Part shown: positions 16,959 through 25,049 of the stretch, one piece after another | How positions within the stretch are numbered: position 1 is the first letter of the stretch | Layout of the letters: every line of letters starts with the position of its first letter | From: Amycolatopsis sp. MtRt-6 | Lineage (GTDB): Bacteria > Actinomycetota > Actinomycetes > Mycobacteriales > Pseudonocardiaceae | DNA length: 64,000 nucleotides | Reading direction: 5' to 3' | Assembly: GCF_017308975.1 (NCBI RefSeq) | Contig: NZ_JADWPD010000018.1 | Location: forward strand, 1-64,000 | Position numbers and translations under genes: made by a program | Notes under the pieces: generated by a model | Database searches by the model: none | The model's input: only the letters and a program-made list of their open reading frames with translations | Told to the model about the DNA's origin: nothing

Positions 16959-17750
16959 TCAGGCCAGGAAGAACTCCTTGAGCACCGGTGCCAGCGCCGC
17001 CGCCTTCACGATGTGGGTCTGGCCCGGCAGCGTCCGGTACTCCGCCGACGGCAGCACCTTCGCCAGCGACGCCACGCCGTTGCGCATCCAGTCCGGGCTG
17101 CGGCCGCCGTCGATCACCAGTGCCGGGACCTTCACCTCCGGCCAGGCTGCCGGCAGGGGCTTGCCCGCCTGGTGGTCGATCACCATCGCCGTGTCGTACG
17201 GGAGGGTGTGGGCCACCCGCTTGAGCTTCGGCCAGAACGGCATGATCCGCATCATCGCCACCATGGCCCCGCTCAGCCCGACGCCTTCGGTCATGAACAT
17301 CTTGACCGCCTTGCCGCGCTTGTCCTCCTTCAGTGCCTGGTTCAGCCGGGCCGCGTAGCCCTCCGGGACGCGGGGGCGGGTGCCGTCGACGATGAACGGC
17401 GGCTCGTACAGCGCCAGCTTGCGCACGGGGAGGCCGGGCGCCGCTTCGAGGGCCAGTGCGACGCCGGACGAAATGCCGAACAGGAACACCTCGCCGCCCG
17501 CCTCCTTGACGATCGCGGCGAGGTCCTCGACCTCGCGCTCGACCGCATACGGCCCGGTGTCGCCGCTTTCGCCTTTGCCGCGGCGGTCGTAGGTGTACAC
17601 GGTGAAGTGCGCGGCGAGCTCCTTCGCCAGCGCGTCGTTGGGGGACGAGCCGCGGTAGCACATCGCGCCGTCCACGAGGACGAGCGCGGGGCCGGACCCG
17701 GCGCGGGTGTAGGCGATCTTCGTGCCGTCTGCGGAGATTGTCGTTGTCAT
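16959..17750 (-). CDS. Alpha/beta hydrolase
   Basis: 263 residues, cytoplasmic alpha/beta hydrolase. Oxyanion/DRRGKGES strand early, nucleophile elbow GISSG near 91-95, acid Asp in the DGGRSPDW loop and His in PGQTH near 245. Substrate unknown; the family cleaves esters or amides. ATG start at 17750 with a weak ribosome-binding site. It stands alone between the HAD and phosphoesterase genes. Confidence 0.85.
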   Translation of the reverse strand: MTTTISADGTKIAYTRAGSGPALVLVDGAMCYRGSSPNDALAKELAAHFTVYTYDRRGKGESGDTGPYAVEREVEDLAAIVKEAGGEVFLFGISSGVALALEAAPGLPVRKLALYEPPFIVDGTRPRVPEGYAARLNQALKEDKRGKAVKMFMTEGVGLSGAMVAMMRIMPFWPKLKRVAHTLPYDTAMVIDHQAGKPLPAAWPEVKVPALVIDGGRSPDWMRNGVASLAKVLPSAEYRTLPGQTHIVKAAALAPVLKEFFLA

Positions 17751-17847
17751 GGGGACAGCCTGACTGCCGACGCATCGATCTGTCAAGACAAAAAAATTTG
17801 TCGGTAGGGGCCGCGCAGGACCGCGCGCGGCGGCCGAGGGGCGGACG

Positions 17848-18969
17848 TCAGGCGGAACGCAAGGTCAGCAGCGTGATCTCGCTGGGCGCGAAGATCCGGA
17901 ACGGCGGACCCCAGAACCCGGTGCCGCGGCTGTTGTACAGCTGCGTCGGCCCGTGCCGGGTCAGCCCGGACAGCGTCGGCTGGTCGAACCGCACCAGGAG
18001 GTGGAACGGCCAGATCTGCCCACCGTGCGTGTGCCCGGAGATCTGCAGGTCGACGTCGGCTTCACGGCTCTCGCGGATCTGCTTCGGCTGGTGCGCCAGC
18101 AGCACCACCGGGACGCCGTCGGGCCGGCCGGCCAGCGCCGCGGCCAGGTCGGGACCGTGGCCGGGCAGGCCGGACGCCGCGCCGGTCGGGTCGTCGATGC
18201 CGGCGAACAGAATGCGGTCGCCGTCGCGCTCGAGCAGCGTCGAGCGGTTGTGCAGCGTGTCCCAGCCGAGCCCTTCCATGTGGTCGAGCCACGCCTGGGC
18301 TTCGCCGAAGTACTCGTGGTTGCCCGTGATGTAGAACCGCCCGAGCCCGGCCTGGACGCCGCCGAGCGGGTCGACCTGCTTGCGGCGCTTGGCCACCGCG
18401 CCGTCGGCGAGGTCGCCGGCGTGGCAGACGACGTCCGCCTGGAGCGCGTTGACCGCCGCGACGACCTGCTCCGACCACTTCGTCCGGTCGATCGGCCCGA
18501 AGTGGGTGTCGGTCAGCACGGCGACGCGCAGGCCGTCGAGTCCCGGCCCGAGCCGCGGGATGACGACGTCGACCGCCTTCACCGGCGGCACCCGCATGGC
18601 GACGCGGTTGCCGTGCAGGAGCAGCCCGGCGGCGATCAGCGCGGTGGCGCCGGCGACGATCCGCGACCGCGCCGGGTCGTCGACGCCGAGCAGCGCGACC
18701 CGCAGCACGAGGCTCAGGATCGACCAGCTGAACAGCACCCAGATGACGGCGAGCAGCGAGTCGCCGAGGCGGGCGGCGCCGTCGCTCTGGTGCCGGGAGT
18801 GGCCGCGGAACATCGCGACCGGCATGGTCACCAGGCCCAGCGCGAACAGCGCCGTCCCGGCGATCGTCGCCGCGGTACCCCAGTCCGGCGCGAGCACCAG
18901 CGTCCACCAGGGAACGGTGAACAGCAGGAGCACCGCCAGCAGCGGCACGACGACTAGTTGGCCTCTCAT
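17848..18969 (-). CDS. Membrane-anchored metallophosphoesterase (YkuE-like)
   Basis: 373 residues. Four N-terminal membrane helices (about 5-120), then a calcineurin-like phosphoesterase domain with DTHFG, GDLADG, GNHEYF and SGHTHGGQ metal-binding motifs, all intact. YkuE/YaeI-type enzymes face the outside and hydrolyse lipid or nucleotide phosphodiesters using two metal ions. Starts at ATG 18969. Divergent from the DUF6412-like gene. Confidence 0.88.
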   Translation of the reverse strand: MRGQLVVVPLLAVLLLFTVPWWTLVLAPDWGTAATIAGTALFALGLVTMPVAMFRGHSRHQSDGAARLGDSLLAVIWVLFSWSILSLVLRVALLGVDDPARSRIVAGATALIAAGLLLHGNRVAMRVPPVKAVDVVIPRLGPGLDGLRVAVLTDTHFGPIDRTKWSEQVVAAVNALQADVVCHAGDLADGAVAKRRKQVDPLGGVQAGLGRFYITGNHEYFGEAQAWLDHMEGLGWDTLHNRSTLLERDGDRILFAGIDDPTGAASGLPGHGPDLAAALAGRPDGVPVVLLAHQPKQIRESREADVDLQISGHTHGGQIWPFHLLVRFDQPTLSGLTRHGPTQLYNSRGTGFWGPPFRIFAPSEITLLTLRSA

Positions 18970-19038
18970 CGAACCAGATTACAGCCCATCGGGCTGTTAC
19001 CGTTTTCGCTACGCTGGCGGGGAAGGAAGGGGGACGCC

Positions 19039-19311
19039 GTGCACACGTTGCTCGAGCTCGCGTTCCCCGCGCTGGTCAGCCCCACCGCGCTGGTCGCCTT
19101 CGCCTCCCTGGCCGCCGCGAGCCTGCTGGTCGTGCTGCTGGTCGGCAGCACGCAGCGCGCCGAGCTCGCGTTGTGGTCGGCGCCGGTGCGCAGCCGCGCC
19201 ACCGCGTTGCGCCGCCGGGCCCGCCGCGCCGAGTCGATCCGGCTCCGCGACCCGGGCAGACCCGGCCGCAGCAGGCCACGAGCACCCGGTTCCCGCAGCA
19301 CGGCTGCGTAG
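19039..19311 (+). CDS. DUF6412-like small membrane protein
   Basis: 90 residues with one hydrophobic hairpin (about 8-42) and a basic Arg-rich tail. The layout, a small membrane protein directly in front of an Oxa1/YidC paralogue, matches the actinobacterial DUF6412 family; that family assignment rests on context and composition. GTG at 19039 follows GGAAGGGGGAC. It probably forms an operon with the damaged yidC-like gene 62 nt downstream. Confidence 0.6.
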   Translation: MHTLLELAFPALVSPTALVAFASLAAASLLVVLLVGSTQRAELALWSAPVRSRATALRRRARRAESIRLRDPGRPGRSRPRAPGSRSTAA

Positions 19312-19373
19312 AACCACTTCGACGCAGCCATTCCGCTCACCCTCATCCCTCTCACTCAAGCGGAGTGCTGCCC

Positions 19374-19988
19374 ATGTTCGGCTTTCTCGACGTGCCCGTC
19401 GAAGGCGCGTACCACCTGATCCACGCCCTCACCGGCCCGCTCTCGACGCCGCTGGCCATCGTCGTCTTCACCCTCGGGGTGCGGCTGCTGCTGCACCCGC
19501 TCGCCCGGTCGGCGGCCCGCGGCGAACGGGCCCGGACAGCCCTCCTGCCGGAGATCCGGGCGCTGCAGGAGAAGCACGGCCGCACGCGCCACACTCGACG
19601 GGTGACTCGCCGGCTGGTTGTCCACAATTCGGTGGGGCTGTGGACGACCGGAGCTTCAGCAGGGCTGGTCCCCGATTTCCGTCGGGGTGCCTCGATACGC
19701 TGGAAGCGGGGGCAGCCCCCAGGGAGGGCGGGTCGTGCTGGGCGCCCGAAGATCGTCGGCGGCCCGCTCGTGTTCGTGATCGCGGCCGGGCTCGCCGTCG
19801 TCGCGTGGTTCTCGGTCCGCCTCCAGCCCGTCCCGGAGAACCCGGTTCCGGGCGGGAAACTGGTGCGGCTGCTGCCCTACGGCACTGTGCTCGCGACGCT
19901 CGTCCTGCCGCAGGCGGCCGGGATCTACCTGCTCACCACGACCGCGTGGAGCGCGGCGGAGCGGGCATTGCTACGACGCGGCTCGTGA
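19374..19988 (+). pseudogene. YidC/Oxa1 paralogue with core replaced by a repeat element
   Basis: 204 codons remain open. Residues 1-70 match the start of actinobacterial YidC paralogues (first helix, HPLARSAARGERAR loop, coiled region to EKHGR) and the last 85 residues match their final two helices (GPLVFVIAAGLAVVAWF and LPQAAGIYLLTTTAW). The middle, which should hold the conserved helix pair and loops, is replaced by Arg/Gly-rich residues translated from a 125-bp repeat (19608-19732). YidC inserts membrane proteins; without this core the fold cannot form, so I call it a pseudogene although no stop interrupts it. A housekeeping yidC would lie elsewhere. Confidence 0.75.
19608..19732 (+). repeat. 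Structured repeat element, copy A
   Basis: About 125 bp that recurs in opposite orientation at 35521-35640. It carries three dyads: TTGTCCACA (19618-19626) facing TGTGGACGA (19639-19647), CCCCGA/TCGGGG (19670-19687) and GGGGGC-A-GCCCCC (19708-19720). The last 40 bp (from CTCGATACGC) are identical in both copies. It interrupts the yidC-like gene. Confidence 0.75.
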
Positions 19989-20384
19989 GCGCCGCCAGTC
20001 CTCGACCGCCTCTTCGACGTCCACCAGCGCCACCGTGAGCGGCGGTCCGGTGTGGTGGTTGAGGTAGGCCTTGCGGATCCGGGCGTTGAGGTCCGCGACG
20101 ACGTCCCGGACCTGCTGTTCGGTCCGCTCCCCGGCGAGCCGCTCCGGCAGGTCCTGGACTTCGCGCTTGAGCGCGAGTGCCGGCGGCAGCAACGCCTTCG
20201 TGTCGTGCCCGCCCTTCCGGACTTCGCGCAGCACCCAGTCGGTCGCCGCGTCGTTGCCGGTGGGCTTCGGCAGCGGCTTGCCGGTGCCGGGCAGGTTGTC
20301 GAACTCGCCGCGCTCCCGGGCTTCAGCGATCTGCCGGTCGACCCACCAGCGGAAGGACACCTTGGGTGGTTTGCGCCCGCTCAT
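19971..20384 (-). CDS. DUF1992 (DnaJ-C28-like) protein
   Basis: 137 residues, cytoplasmic. The whole length matches DUF1992: VDRQIAEARERGEFDNLPG near 16-34 followed by GKPLP and the conserved Lys/Glu-rich helices. Function unknown; the domain occurs in DNAJC28 and bacterial YhdN-like proteins. GAGGAG abuts the ATG. Divergent from the TetR gene, and its end overlaps the yidC remnant by 18 nt. Confidence 0.85.
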   Translation of the reverse strand: MSGRKPPKVSFRWWVDRQIAEARERGEFDNLPGTGKPLPKPTGNDAATDWVLREVRKGGHDTKALLPPALALKREVQDLPERLAGERTEQQVRDVVADLNARIRKAYLNHHTGPPLTVALVDVEEAVEDWRRSRAAS

Positions 20385-20445
20385 CTCCTCGCACCCCCTC
20401 CGTCTGCTTCCAGGGTAATGTCCGAACGACAAGCGAGGGGACCGC

Positions 20446-21216
20446 ATGACCGTCGAACGCAGTGGCGCCGAGGACGTCGACCGGACGCTCGCGCTGCTCT
20501 GGCGCGCCCGCGGCGCCGCCGCCGAACCGACCAGGGGCCGTCGCCCGACGCTGACGATCGAGCGGATCGTCGCCGCCGCGATCACGGTCGCGGACGCCGA
20601 CGGGCTCGCCGCCGCGTCGATGCACCGCGTCGCCAAGGAGCTCGGCGCCGGCACGATGACGCTCTACACCTACGTGCCCGGCAAGGCCGAGCTGGTGGAC
20701 CTGATGGTCGACGACGTGCTCGTCGGGCGGCGGCTGCCCGGGCCGGGGGAACCGCGGCACGGGGACTGGCGCGCGCAGGTGGCGCTCTACGCCGAGCGCA
20801 CCCGGCGCGCCTACCGCGACCACCCGTGGCTGTGCGAGGTCTCGCGCGTCCGGCCGCCACTGGGCCCCGGCCAGCTGGCGGGCCAGGAGTACCTGCTGTC
20901 GATCATGGACGCGCTCGGCCTGCCGCCGCGGCAGGCGGTCGCGGCGGCCAACGGGATCGGCACGTACGTCGACGCGAACGCCGCGCTCGACGCGGAGAAC
21001 ACCCGGCTGGAGCGCAGCACCGGCCAGTCGACCGAAGCGTGGTGGCACCAGCGGTCGTCGTTCTGGGAGAACTACTTCGACGTCGACGCGCACCCGGCGA
21101 TGAACCGCATCTGGCTCGGCGGCGGCTTCGACGACAGCGCCAAGGCGCAGGGTGACACGGCGTACGAGTTCGGCCTGAACCGGATGCTCGACGGCATCCA
21201 GGCCCTGGTGGACTAG
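20446..21216 (+). CDS. TetR family regulator
   Basis: 256 residues. A 30-residue leader precedes the TetR N-terminal helix-turn-helix (about 38-85: RIVAAAITVADADGLAAAS then VAKELGAGTMTLYTYV). The C-terminal half resembles the TetR_C tetracycline-repressor-like ligand domain. Likely represses itself or a neighbour in response to a small molecule. The stop shares CTAG with the convergent small gene at 21213. Confidence 0.88.
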   Translation: MTVERSGAEDVDRTLALLWRARGAAAEPTRGRRPTLTIERIVAAAITVADADGLAAASMHRVAKELGAGTMTLYTYVPGKAELVDLMVDDVLVGRRLPGPGEPRHGDWRAQVALYAERTRRAYRDHPWLCEVSRVRPPLGPGQLAGQEYLLSIMDALGLPPRQAVAAANGIGTYVDANAALDAENTRLERSTGQSTEAWWHQRSSFWENYFDVDAHPAMNRIWLGGGFDDSAKAQGDTAYEFGLNRMLDGIQALVD

Positions 21217-21473
21217 CGCCGGCTGCGCCGGCGCAACCGGCGCCGCTCCTGGCGGGGCACCTCGGCCATCGGCTCCGCGCGGAGGACGTCCCGGCAAACC
21301 GGGTCGAACCGGCCGGGTTCCTCGATCATCGGCGCCGCCAGCACGACGTGCCCGCACACCGCGCGGAACCGCCCCTCGTGCCGCCCCACCGCGAACTCGT
21401 CCTCGGTGACGGCGTGCGTGTAGCCGTCGGTGTCGCAGCGGATGTGCACCAGGAACGGCGGCACCGGGCTCAC
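21213..21473 (-). CDS. Small Cys-containing protein, possibly metal-binding
   Basis: 86 residues from a GTG at 21473 that overlaps the upstream transglycosylase stop (GTGA). It contains three spaced Cys (IRCD, VCGH, VCRD) plus His residues and a very basic Arg-rich C-terminus, suggesting a small zinc-binding protein. I do not recognise the family. The overlap implies co-expression with the transglycosylase, but its lack of a signal sequence places it in the cytoplasm. Confidence 0.6.
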   Translation of the reverse strand: MSPVPPFLVHIRCDTDGYTHAVTEDEFAVGRHEGRFRAVCGHVVLAAPMIEEPGRFDPVCRDVLRAEPMAEVPRQERRRLRRRSRR

Positions 21474-22636
21474 CCGGCCGGGCTGGTCGAGGTGGTTTCG
21501 GTCGGGGCGCTCTCCGAGCCGGCCGCGGCGGTCGTCGACGCCGGCGGAGTGGTGCTGGTCGTCGTGGGCGGCGGCGTGGTGGGCGTCGACGGCGGTGTCG
21601 TCGGCGTCGTCGGGTTCGTGGACGTCGGGGTGGTCGAGGTCGGCGTGGTGGACGTCGGGGTCGTGGACGTCGGGGTGGTGGGTGTCGTCGACGTGCCGGG
21701 CAGCGTCGTGCCCGGCGGCGGGTTGACCGGCGGCGCGGGCGGTGCCGGGAGGCCGACCGGGGCACCGGCCGCGGCGGCGTCCGGGGCGTTGGGCGCGCCG
21801 ATCGGCACCTGGCTGTCGGGCAGCTGGGCCACCCCGCCGCGGTAGGCCGCCGCCCACGCGAGCACGGTGTCCACATAGGACTGTGAGTTGTTGTAGCGGC
21901 GCACGGCGATGCGCTGCCCGGAGTCGGTGGAGAGGTCGAGACCACCCGAGCACAGGTAGCGCGCGGCGGCCAGCGCCTCGTCGTAGATGTTGTTCGGGTT
22001 GGACACGCCGTCGCCGTTGCCGTCGGAGGCGTAGCCGCGCCACGTCCCCGGGATGAACTGCATCGGGCCGACCGCGCGGTCCCACACGACGTCACCGTCG
22101 TACCTGCCGCCGTCGGTGTCCCGGATCGCGGCGAACGGACCGGCGCCGTTGAGCACCGGGCCGAGGATCGGCTCCAGCGTGTCGCCGAGGGCGTTGACGT
22201 ACCCGCCGCGGCCGTGGTTGGACTCGATCCGGCCGATGCTGGCGAGCAGCGCCCAGTCGAGGTGGCAGTTCGGCTGCTCCTTGGCCAGGATGTCGGCGGC
22301 GTTCTTGTACGCCTTGAGCATGCTCCCCGGGATGCCGAGCGACCCGGAGATGCCCGCGGAGCCGGCGCGCCCACCCGGCACGACCAGCGGCTCGGGCAGC
22401 GGCGGCTGGGGCAGGCTGCCGTCGACCGCGATCGGCGGCATGACGATGTTCGGCTGCTGCGGCGAGGGAGCGGCAACGGCCTGGTCGGGCAGGTTGTCGC
22501 CGGCGTTGGCGACCACGACGGGCGCGGGCAGGCCCGTGGTCAGCGCGGGCAGCACGACGAGCGCCCCGCCCGCGAGCGCGGCCGCGGTCCGGCGGACCGA
22601 ACGCGCGCTCCTGCGACGTGGCCGGTGCTTGGGCAT
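21470..22636 (-). CDS. Secreted lytic transglycosylase, SLT type
   Basis: 388 residues. Basic N-terminus and hydrophobic signal segment (about 13-43), then a transglycosylase-like domain (about 105-275): catalytic Glu in GRIESNHGR, followed by AVGPMQFIPGTWRGYA and a DGVSNPNNIYDEALAAARYL repeat-like stretch, as in RpfB-linked MltB-type enzymes of actinobacteria. It cleaves the glycan strands of peptidoglycan in the wall. The last 110 residues are Pro/Thr repeats, a cell-wall spanning linker. ATG at 22636 with GAGGGAAGCGGGGA upstream. Confidence 0.88.
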   Translation of the reverse strand: MPKHRPRRRSARSVRRTAAALAGGALVVLPALTTGLPAPVVVANAGDNLPDQAVAAPSPQQPNIVMPPIAVDGSLPQPPLPEPLVVPGGRAGSAGISGSLGIPGSMLKAYKNAADILAKEQPNCHLDWALLASIGRIESNHGRGGYVNALGDTLEPILGPVLNGAGPFAAIRDTDGGRYDGDVVWDRAVGPMQFIPGTWRGYASDGNGDGVSNPNNIYDEALAAARYLCSGGLDLSTDSGQRIAVRRYNNSQSYVDTVLAWAAAYRGGVAQLPDSQVPIGAPNAPDAAAAGAPVGLPAPPAPPVNPPPGTTLPGTSTTPTTPTSTTPTSTTPTSTTPTSTNPTTPTTPPSTPTTPPPTTTSTTPPASTTAAAGSESAPTETTSTSPAG

Positions 22637-23428
22637 GGTCGTCCCCGCTTCCCTCGATCTGTCGCTGATCGCCTCACTCGATCGGCCTCACCCACCGGTA
22701 CTGACCGGTAGGAGCAAGCTATCCGATGGAACCGAAGTTTGGCGAATGCCACAGCCAAATCTGCCCTCGAGGGAGAAGTTCGTCTGGATGGCACAAAACC
22801 TTCGTAGGAAATCTGTCAGATTCACCAGGACTTAACGGGGACCTGCGGAGAGTTCGCCCTGACGGGACGCCCGGGGCGGCGCGCCCGCGGTGAGGCGTGC
22901 CCGGGGCAACCGCCGGACGGGCGATCCTGCGGCCGACGTCACCCGTTCGGTACCGGGGGCCGGTGTCGTGCCGGGTCCTCGCCGGGCTCCGCGGCGGCGG
23001 CGAGTTCGGCCGGCATCGTGTTCTCCGGGCGTGCCGGCTGTCCCTGTGCCAGGTCCGGACCACCCGTTCGGCTGTCGAACTCTACGCGTGTGGGCAGCGT
23101 CCGGCGCCCGCCCGGCGGTTGAACTCTGCGCGCGTGGGCGGCGTCCGGGCCGCCCGTTCGGTGGTCTGTCGCTGCGCGTGCGGGCAGCCGCGCGGTCGCC
23201 GCCGAGCGCGAGCGCCGGTGACCCGGGGCTCGCGGATCTCAGGAATGATTCGCGCGTGAAAGCGCTTTCTGGCGACGCGCCGGCCCGCTGGTGGCGTCCG
23301 GACAGCTCGTGTCGCTTTTCCACTAATGCGGCGTCATGGTCGTTGTTCCCTCCTGTTGCTCCTTGGTGCCCCGGCGGCGGGCACGGTGCCGCATGTGGAC
23401 GGTGGCGGCAGGCTCGGGTGAACGAGTC
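22637..23428. other. Long intergenic region without a supported gene
   Basis: About 800 nt upstream of both the transglycosylase (leftward) and the small protein at 23510. Frames here have poor codon bias and no start signals. An imperfect repeat is at 23064-23202. It may be a degraded gene. Confidence 0.4.
23064..23202. repeat. Three imperfect ~45-bp tandem repeats
   Basis: The pattern CCGTTCGG..GTCGAACTCTACGCGTGTGGGCAGCG is repeated about three times with divergence (units near 23064, 23112 and 23152). Noncoding as far as can be seen. Confidence 0.4.
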
Positions 23429-23457
23429 TTTACACGGACTTGAAGCGTTCCTATGAT
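23429..23457 (+). promoter_or_regulatory. Strong promoter of small-protein gene
   Basis: TTTACA (23429-23434), a 17-nt spacer and TATGAT (23452-23457) make one of the best housekeeping-sigma promoters in the window. Transcription should begin near 23464. Confidence 0.7.
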
Positions 23458-23458
23458 C

Positions 23459-23494
23459 GGCCGTCCGGACGCGTTGCCGCCCGTCCGGACGGCC
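23459..23494. promoter_or_regulatory. Double palindrome at transcription start
   Basis: The 10-bp palindrome CGTCCGGACG occurs at 23462-23471 and again at 23482-23491, centre-to-centre 20 bp. With flanks the pair also forms a perfect 13-bp inverted repeat (GGCCGTCCGGACG, 10-nt loop). It covers the start of transcription and could be an operator for two dimers or a 5' hairpin. Confidence 0.6.
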
Positions 23495-23509
23495 CAGGTG
23501 GAGGGTTTG

Positions 23510-24223
23510 ATGGCACGTAGGGCTCCGCGCCGAGAGCAGGTCACCGTCGCCGAGCTGCTGGGGCGGCCCGACGTACCGCGCGACCGGTACCGCGACGACG
23601 ACACCGTCGTGCTCCCGCGGGCGCGCCACCGGGAGAAACCGCAGGTCCTGCGGTCCCTGACCCGGTTGCGGATGTTGTCCGTGGTTGCCGGGGCGCTGGC
23701 GTTGACGGGCGGGGTCAGCGCGGCGGTGTCGATGCCGGCGCAGCACAACGCGGGCGGGTCCGGAACAGCGGCCGGCCTGGAGCCCCCGGCGGTGGCGCTG
23801 GTGCCGTTGCCGGCGGACGTCGTGGTGCCCGCGGCCAAGCCGGTCCAGCCGGCTCCGGAATCCGTAGCACCGCCCGCGCAATCGCCGGGAATTGCCCAGC
23901 CGGCCGAGGTGCCGGAATCGAATTCCGTCAATCCGGCTGTGCAGCGCGGAAAGCTGGCTCGCGCAGTGAAAGTCGTCGACAAGGTCAAGGAGTCGGTGAA
24001 GACGAAACCGAAGCCGCCGAAGCCGTCGGACCAGGCGGCGCCGGTGCGCCACGACATCCCGGAAATCCCGGTCTGGTCGCGCGGCCGCCCGGGAAACCCG
24101 GACGGCCAGGCAATCTGGGGCGGCCGCCGTCCGGCGGGCTTCCCGGACGCGGGCCGCCGAGCCGGCGGCTTCCGCGACCCAGGGCACCACCAGTGCGGTG
24201 GCGGAGGCCGGCACCGCCGCTGA
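23510..24223 (+). CDS. Small membrane-anchored protein with VTVAEL motif
   Basis: 237 residues. N-terminus has the motif VTVAELLGRPDV near 11-22, a basic stretch, then one membrane helix (about 55-75), a Pro/Ala-rich segment and a Lys/Pro then Gly/Arg-rich tail. The N-terminal motif recurs in the 74-residue protein at 24784. No enzymatic domain is visible. GTGGAGGG lies 6 nt before the ATG; the promoter and double palindrome upstream suggest tight control. Topology puts the Pro-rich part outside. Function unknown. Confidence 0.75.
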   Translation: MARRAPRREQVTVAELLGRPDVPRDRYRDDDTVVLPRARHREKPQVLRSLTRLRMLSVVAGALALTGGVSAAVSMPAQHNAGGSGTAAGLEPPAVALVPLPADVVVPAAKPVQPAPESVAPPAQSPGIAQPAEVPESNSVNPAVQRGKLARAVKVVDKVKESVKTKPKPPKPSDQAAPVRHDIPEIPVWSRGRPGNPDGQAIWGGRRPAGFPDAGRRAGGFRDPGHHQCGGGGRHRR

Positions 24224-24225
24224 GG

Positions 24226-24666
24226 TCAGGAGCCGAGCGGGATCTGGTACTGCATGAAGCCCTTGTCGAGCGCGACCTGGTCGTAGAGCCGCCGGGCGGT
24301 CGTGTTCGAGGTCTGGGTGTGCCAGTAGACGCGCACACAGCCCTGGGCCCGAGCCCAATCGGCGACGGCTTCGATGAGGGCCCGCCCGACGCCACGTCCG
24401 CGGGCGTTGGCGTCGGTGAAGAGGTCTTGCAGGTAGCAGACATCGGCGGAGGTGGTGCTGACGTGCGTGAAGAAGTGGACGATGCCGACGAGCGCGCCGT
24501 CATCCCACGCGCCGAGAGCGTGCATCCGCTCGCCGCGCGCGAATTCCCGCCACGCCCGGTCCACGAGTTCGGGCGCGAGGGTTCGGCCGTAGAACGTGTT
24601 GTAGCCGGCGAACAGGTTTTCCCAGGCCGCGCGGTCTTCTTCGGTGAGGCCCCCAATGGTGATCAT
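24226..24666 (-). CDS. GNAT family N-acetyltransferase
   Basis: 146 residues, a complete GNAT fold: beta strands leading to the acetyl-CoA motif A region LFTDANARGRGVGRALIEA near 85-103 and the C-terminal NTTARRLYDQVALDKGF segment. It transfers acetyl from acetyl-CoA to an amine; the substrate is not evident. It lies between the two related small proteins and ends 2 nt from the first. Confidence 0.88.
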   Translation of the reverse strand: MITIGGLTEEDRAAWENLFAGYNTFYGRTLAPELVDRAWREFARGERMHALGAWDDGALVGIVHFFTHVSTTSADVCYLQDLFTDANARGRGVGRALIEAVADWARAQGCVRVYWHTQTSNTTARRLYDQVALDKGFMQYQIPLGS

Positions 24667-24718
24667 GGACCGAGGCTAACGCGCGGGGGACACGCACCGG
24701 ACACAACTCGCGAGTAAG

Positions 24719-24747
24719 GTGACGAACCCGAATCGAATTCATAGAAT
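24719..24747 (+). promoter_or_regulatory. Candidate promoter of 74-residue protein gene
   Basis: GTGACG (24719-24724), 17-nt spacer and TAGAAT (24742-24747), about 37 nt before the ATG at 24784. The region is AT-richer than its surroundings. Confidence 0.45.
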
Positions 24748-24783
24748 CGGGACCCCGACCAGCAAAAGCAGCGGAGGTTCCTG

Positions 24784-25008
24784 ATGGCGCGCCCGGCGCA
24801 CCGTGCCACTGGCAGACCCGTCACGGTGAGCGAGCTGATGCTGCGGCCGGACGTCCGCGGCCGGCGCCGCCCGGAGGACCTGGAAGTGCTCGAGCTGGCG
24901 TACCGGATGCGCCGCCGAATCGGCCCGGAGGCCGAGACACGGGTCCCCTCGCCGGGCGCTCGTGCGCTGGCTGTGGTTACGGGGCTTTGGCGCCGCAGGT
25001 CGAGGTAA
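24784..25008 (+). CDS. 74-residue protein with VTVSEL motif
   Basis: A short basic protein sharing the N-terminal pattern VTV(A/S)EL..RPDV with the protein at 23510 but lacking its membrane helix. The rest is helical and Arg-rich. GGAGG lies 7 nt before the ATG. The shared motif suggests both bind the same partner through their N-termini. Function unknown. Confidence 0.65.
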   Translation: MARPAHRATGRPVTVSELMLRPDVRGRRRPEDLEVLELAYRMRRRIGPEAETRVPSPGARALAVVTGLWRRRSR

Positions 25009-25049
25009 GTGGTGGTTGCTGCGCGGGCTTCGGCCGGCGTTGGTGGGGG

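Noticed and set aside
22897-23259. Short plus-strand frame in the long intergenic region
   Set aside because: Arg/Cys/Gly-rich, runs over imperfect repeats, no ribosome-binding site or similarity.
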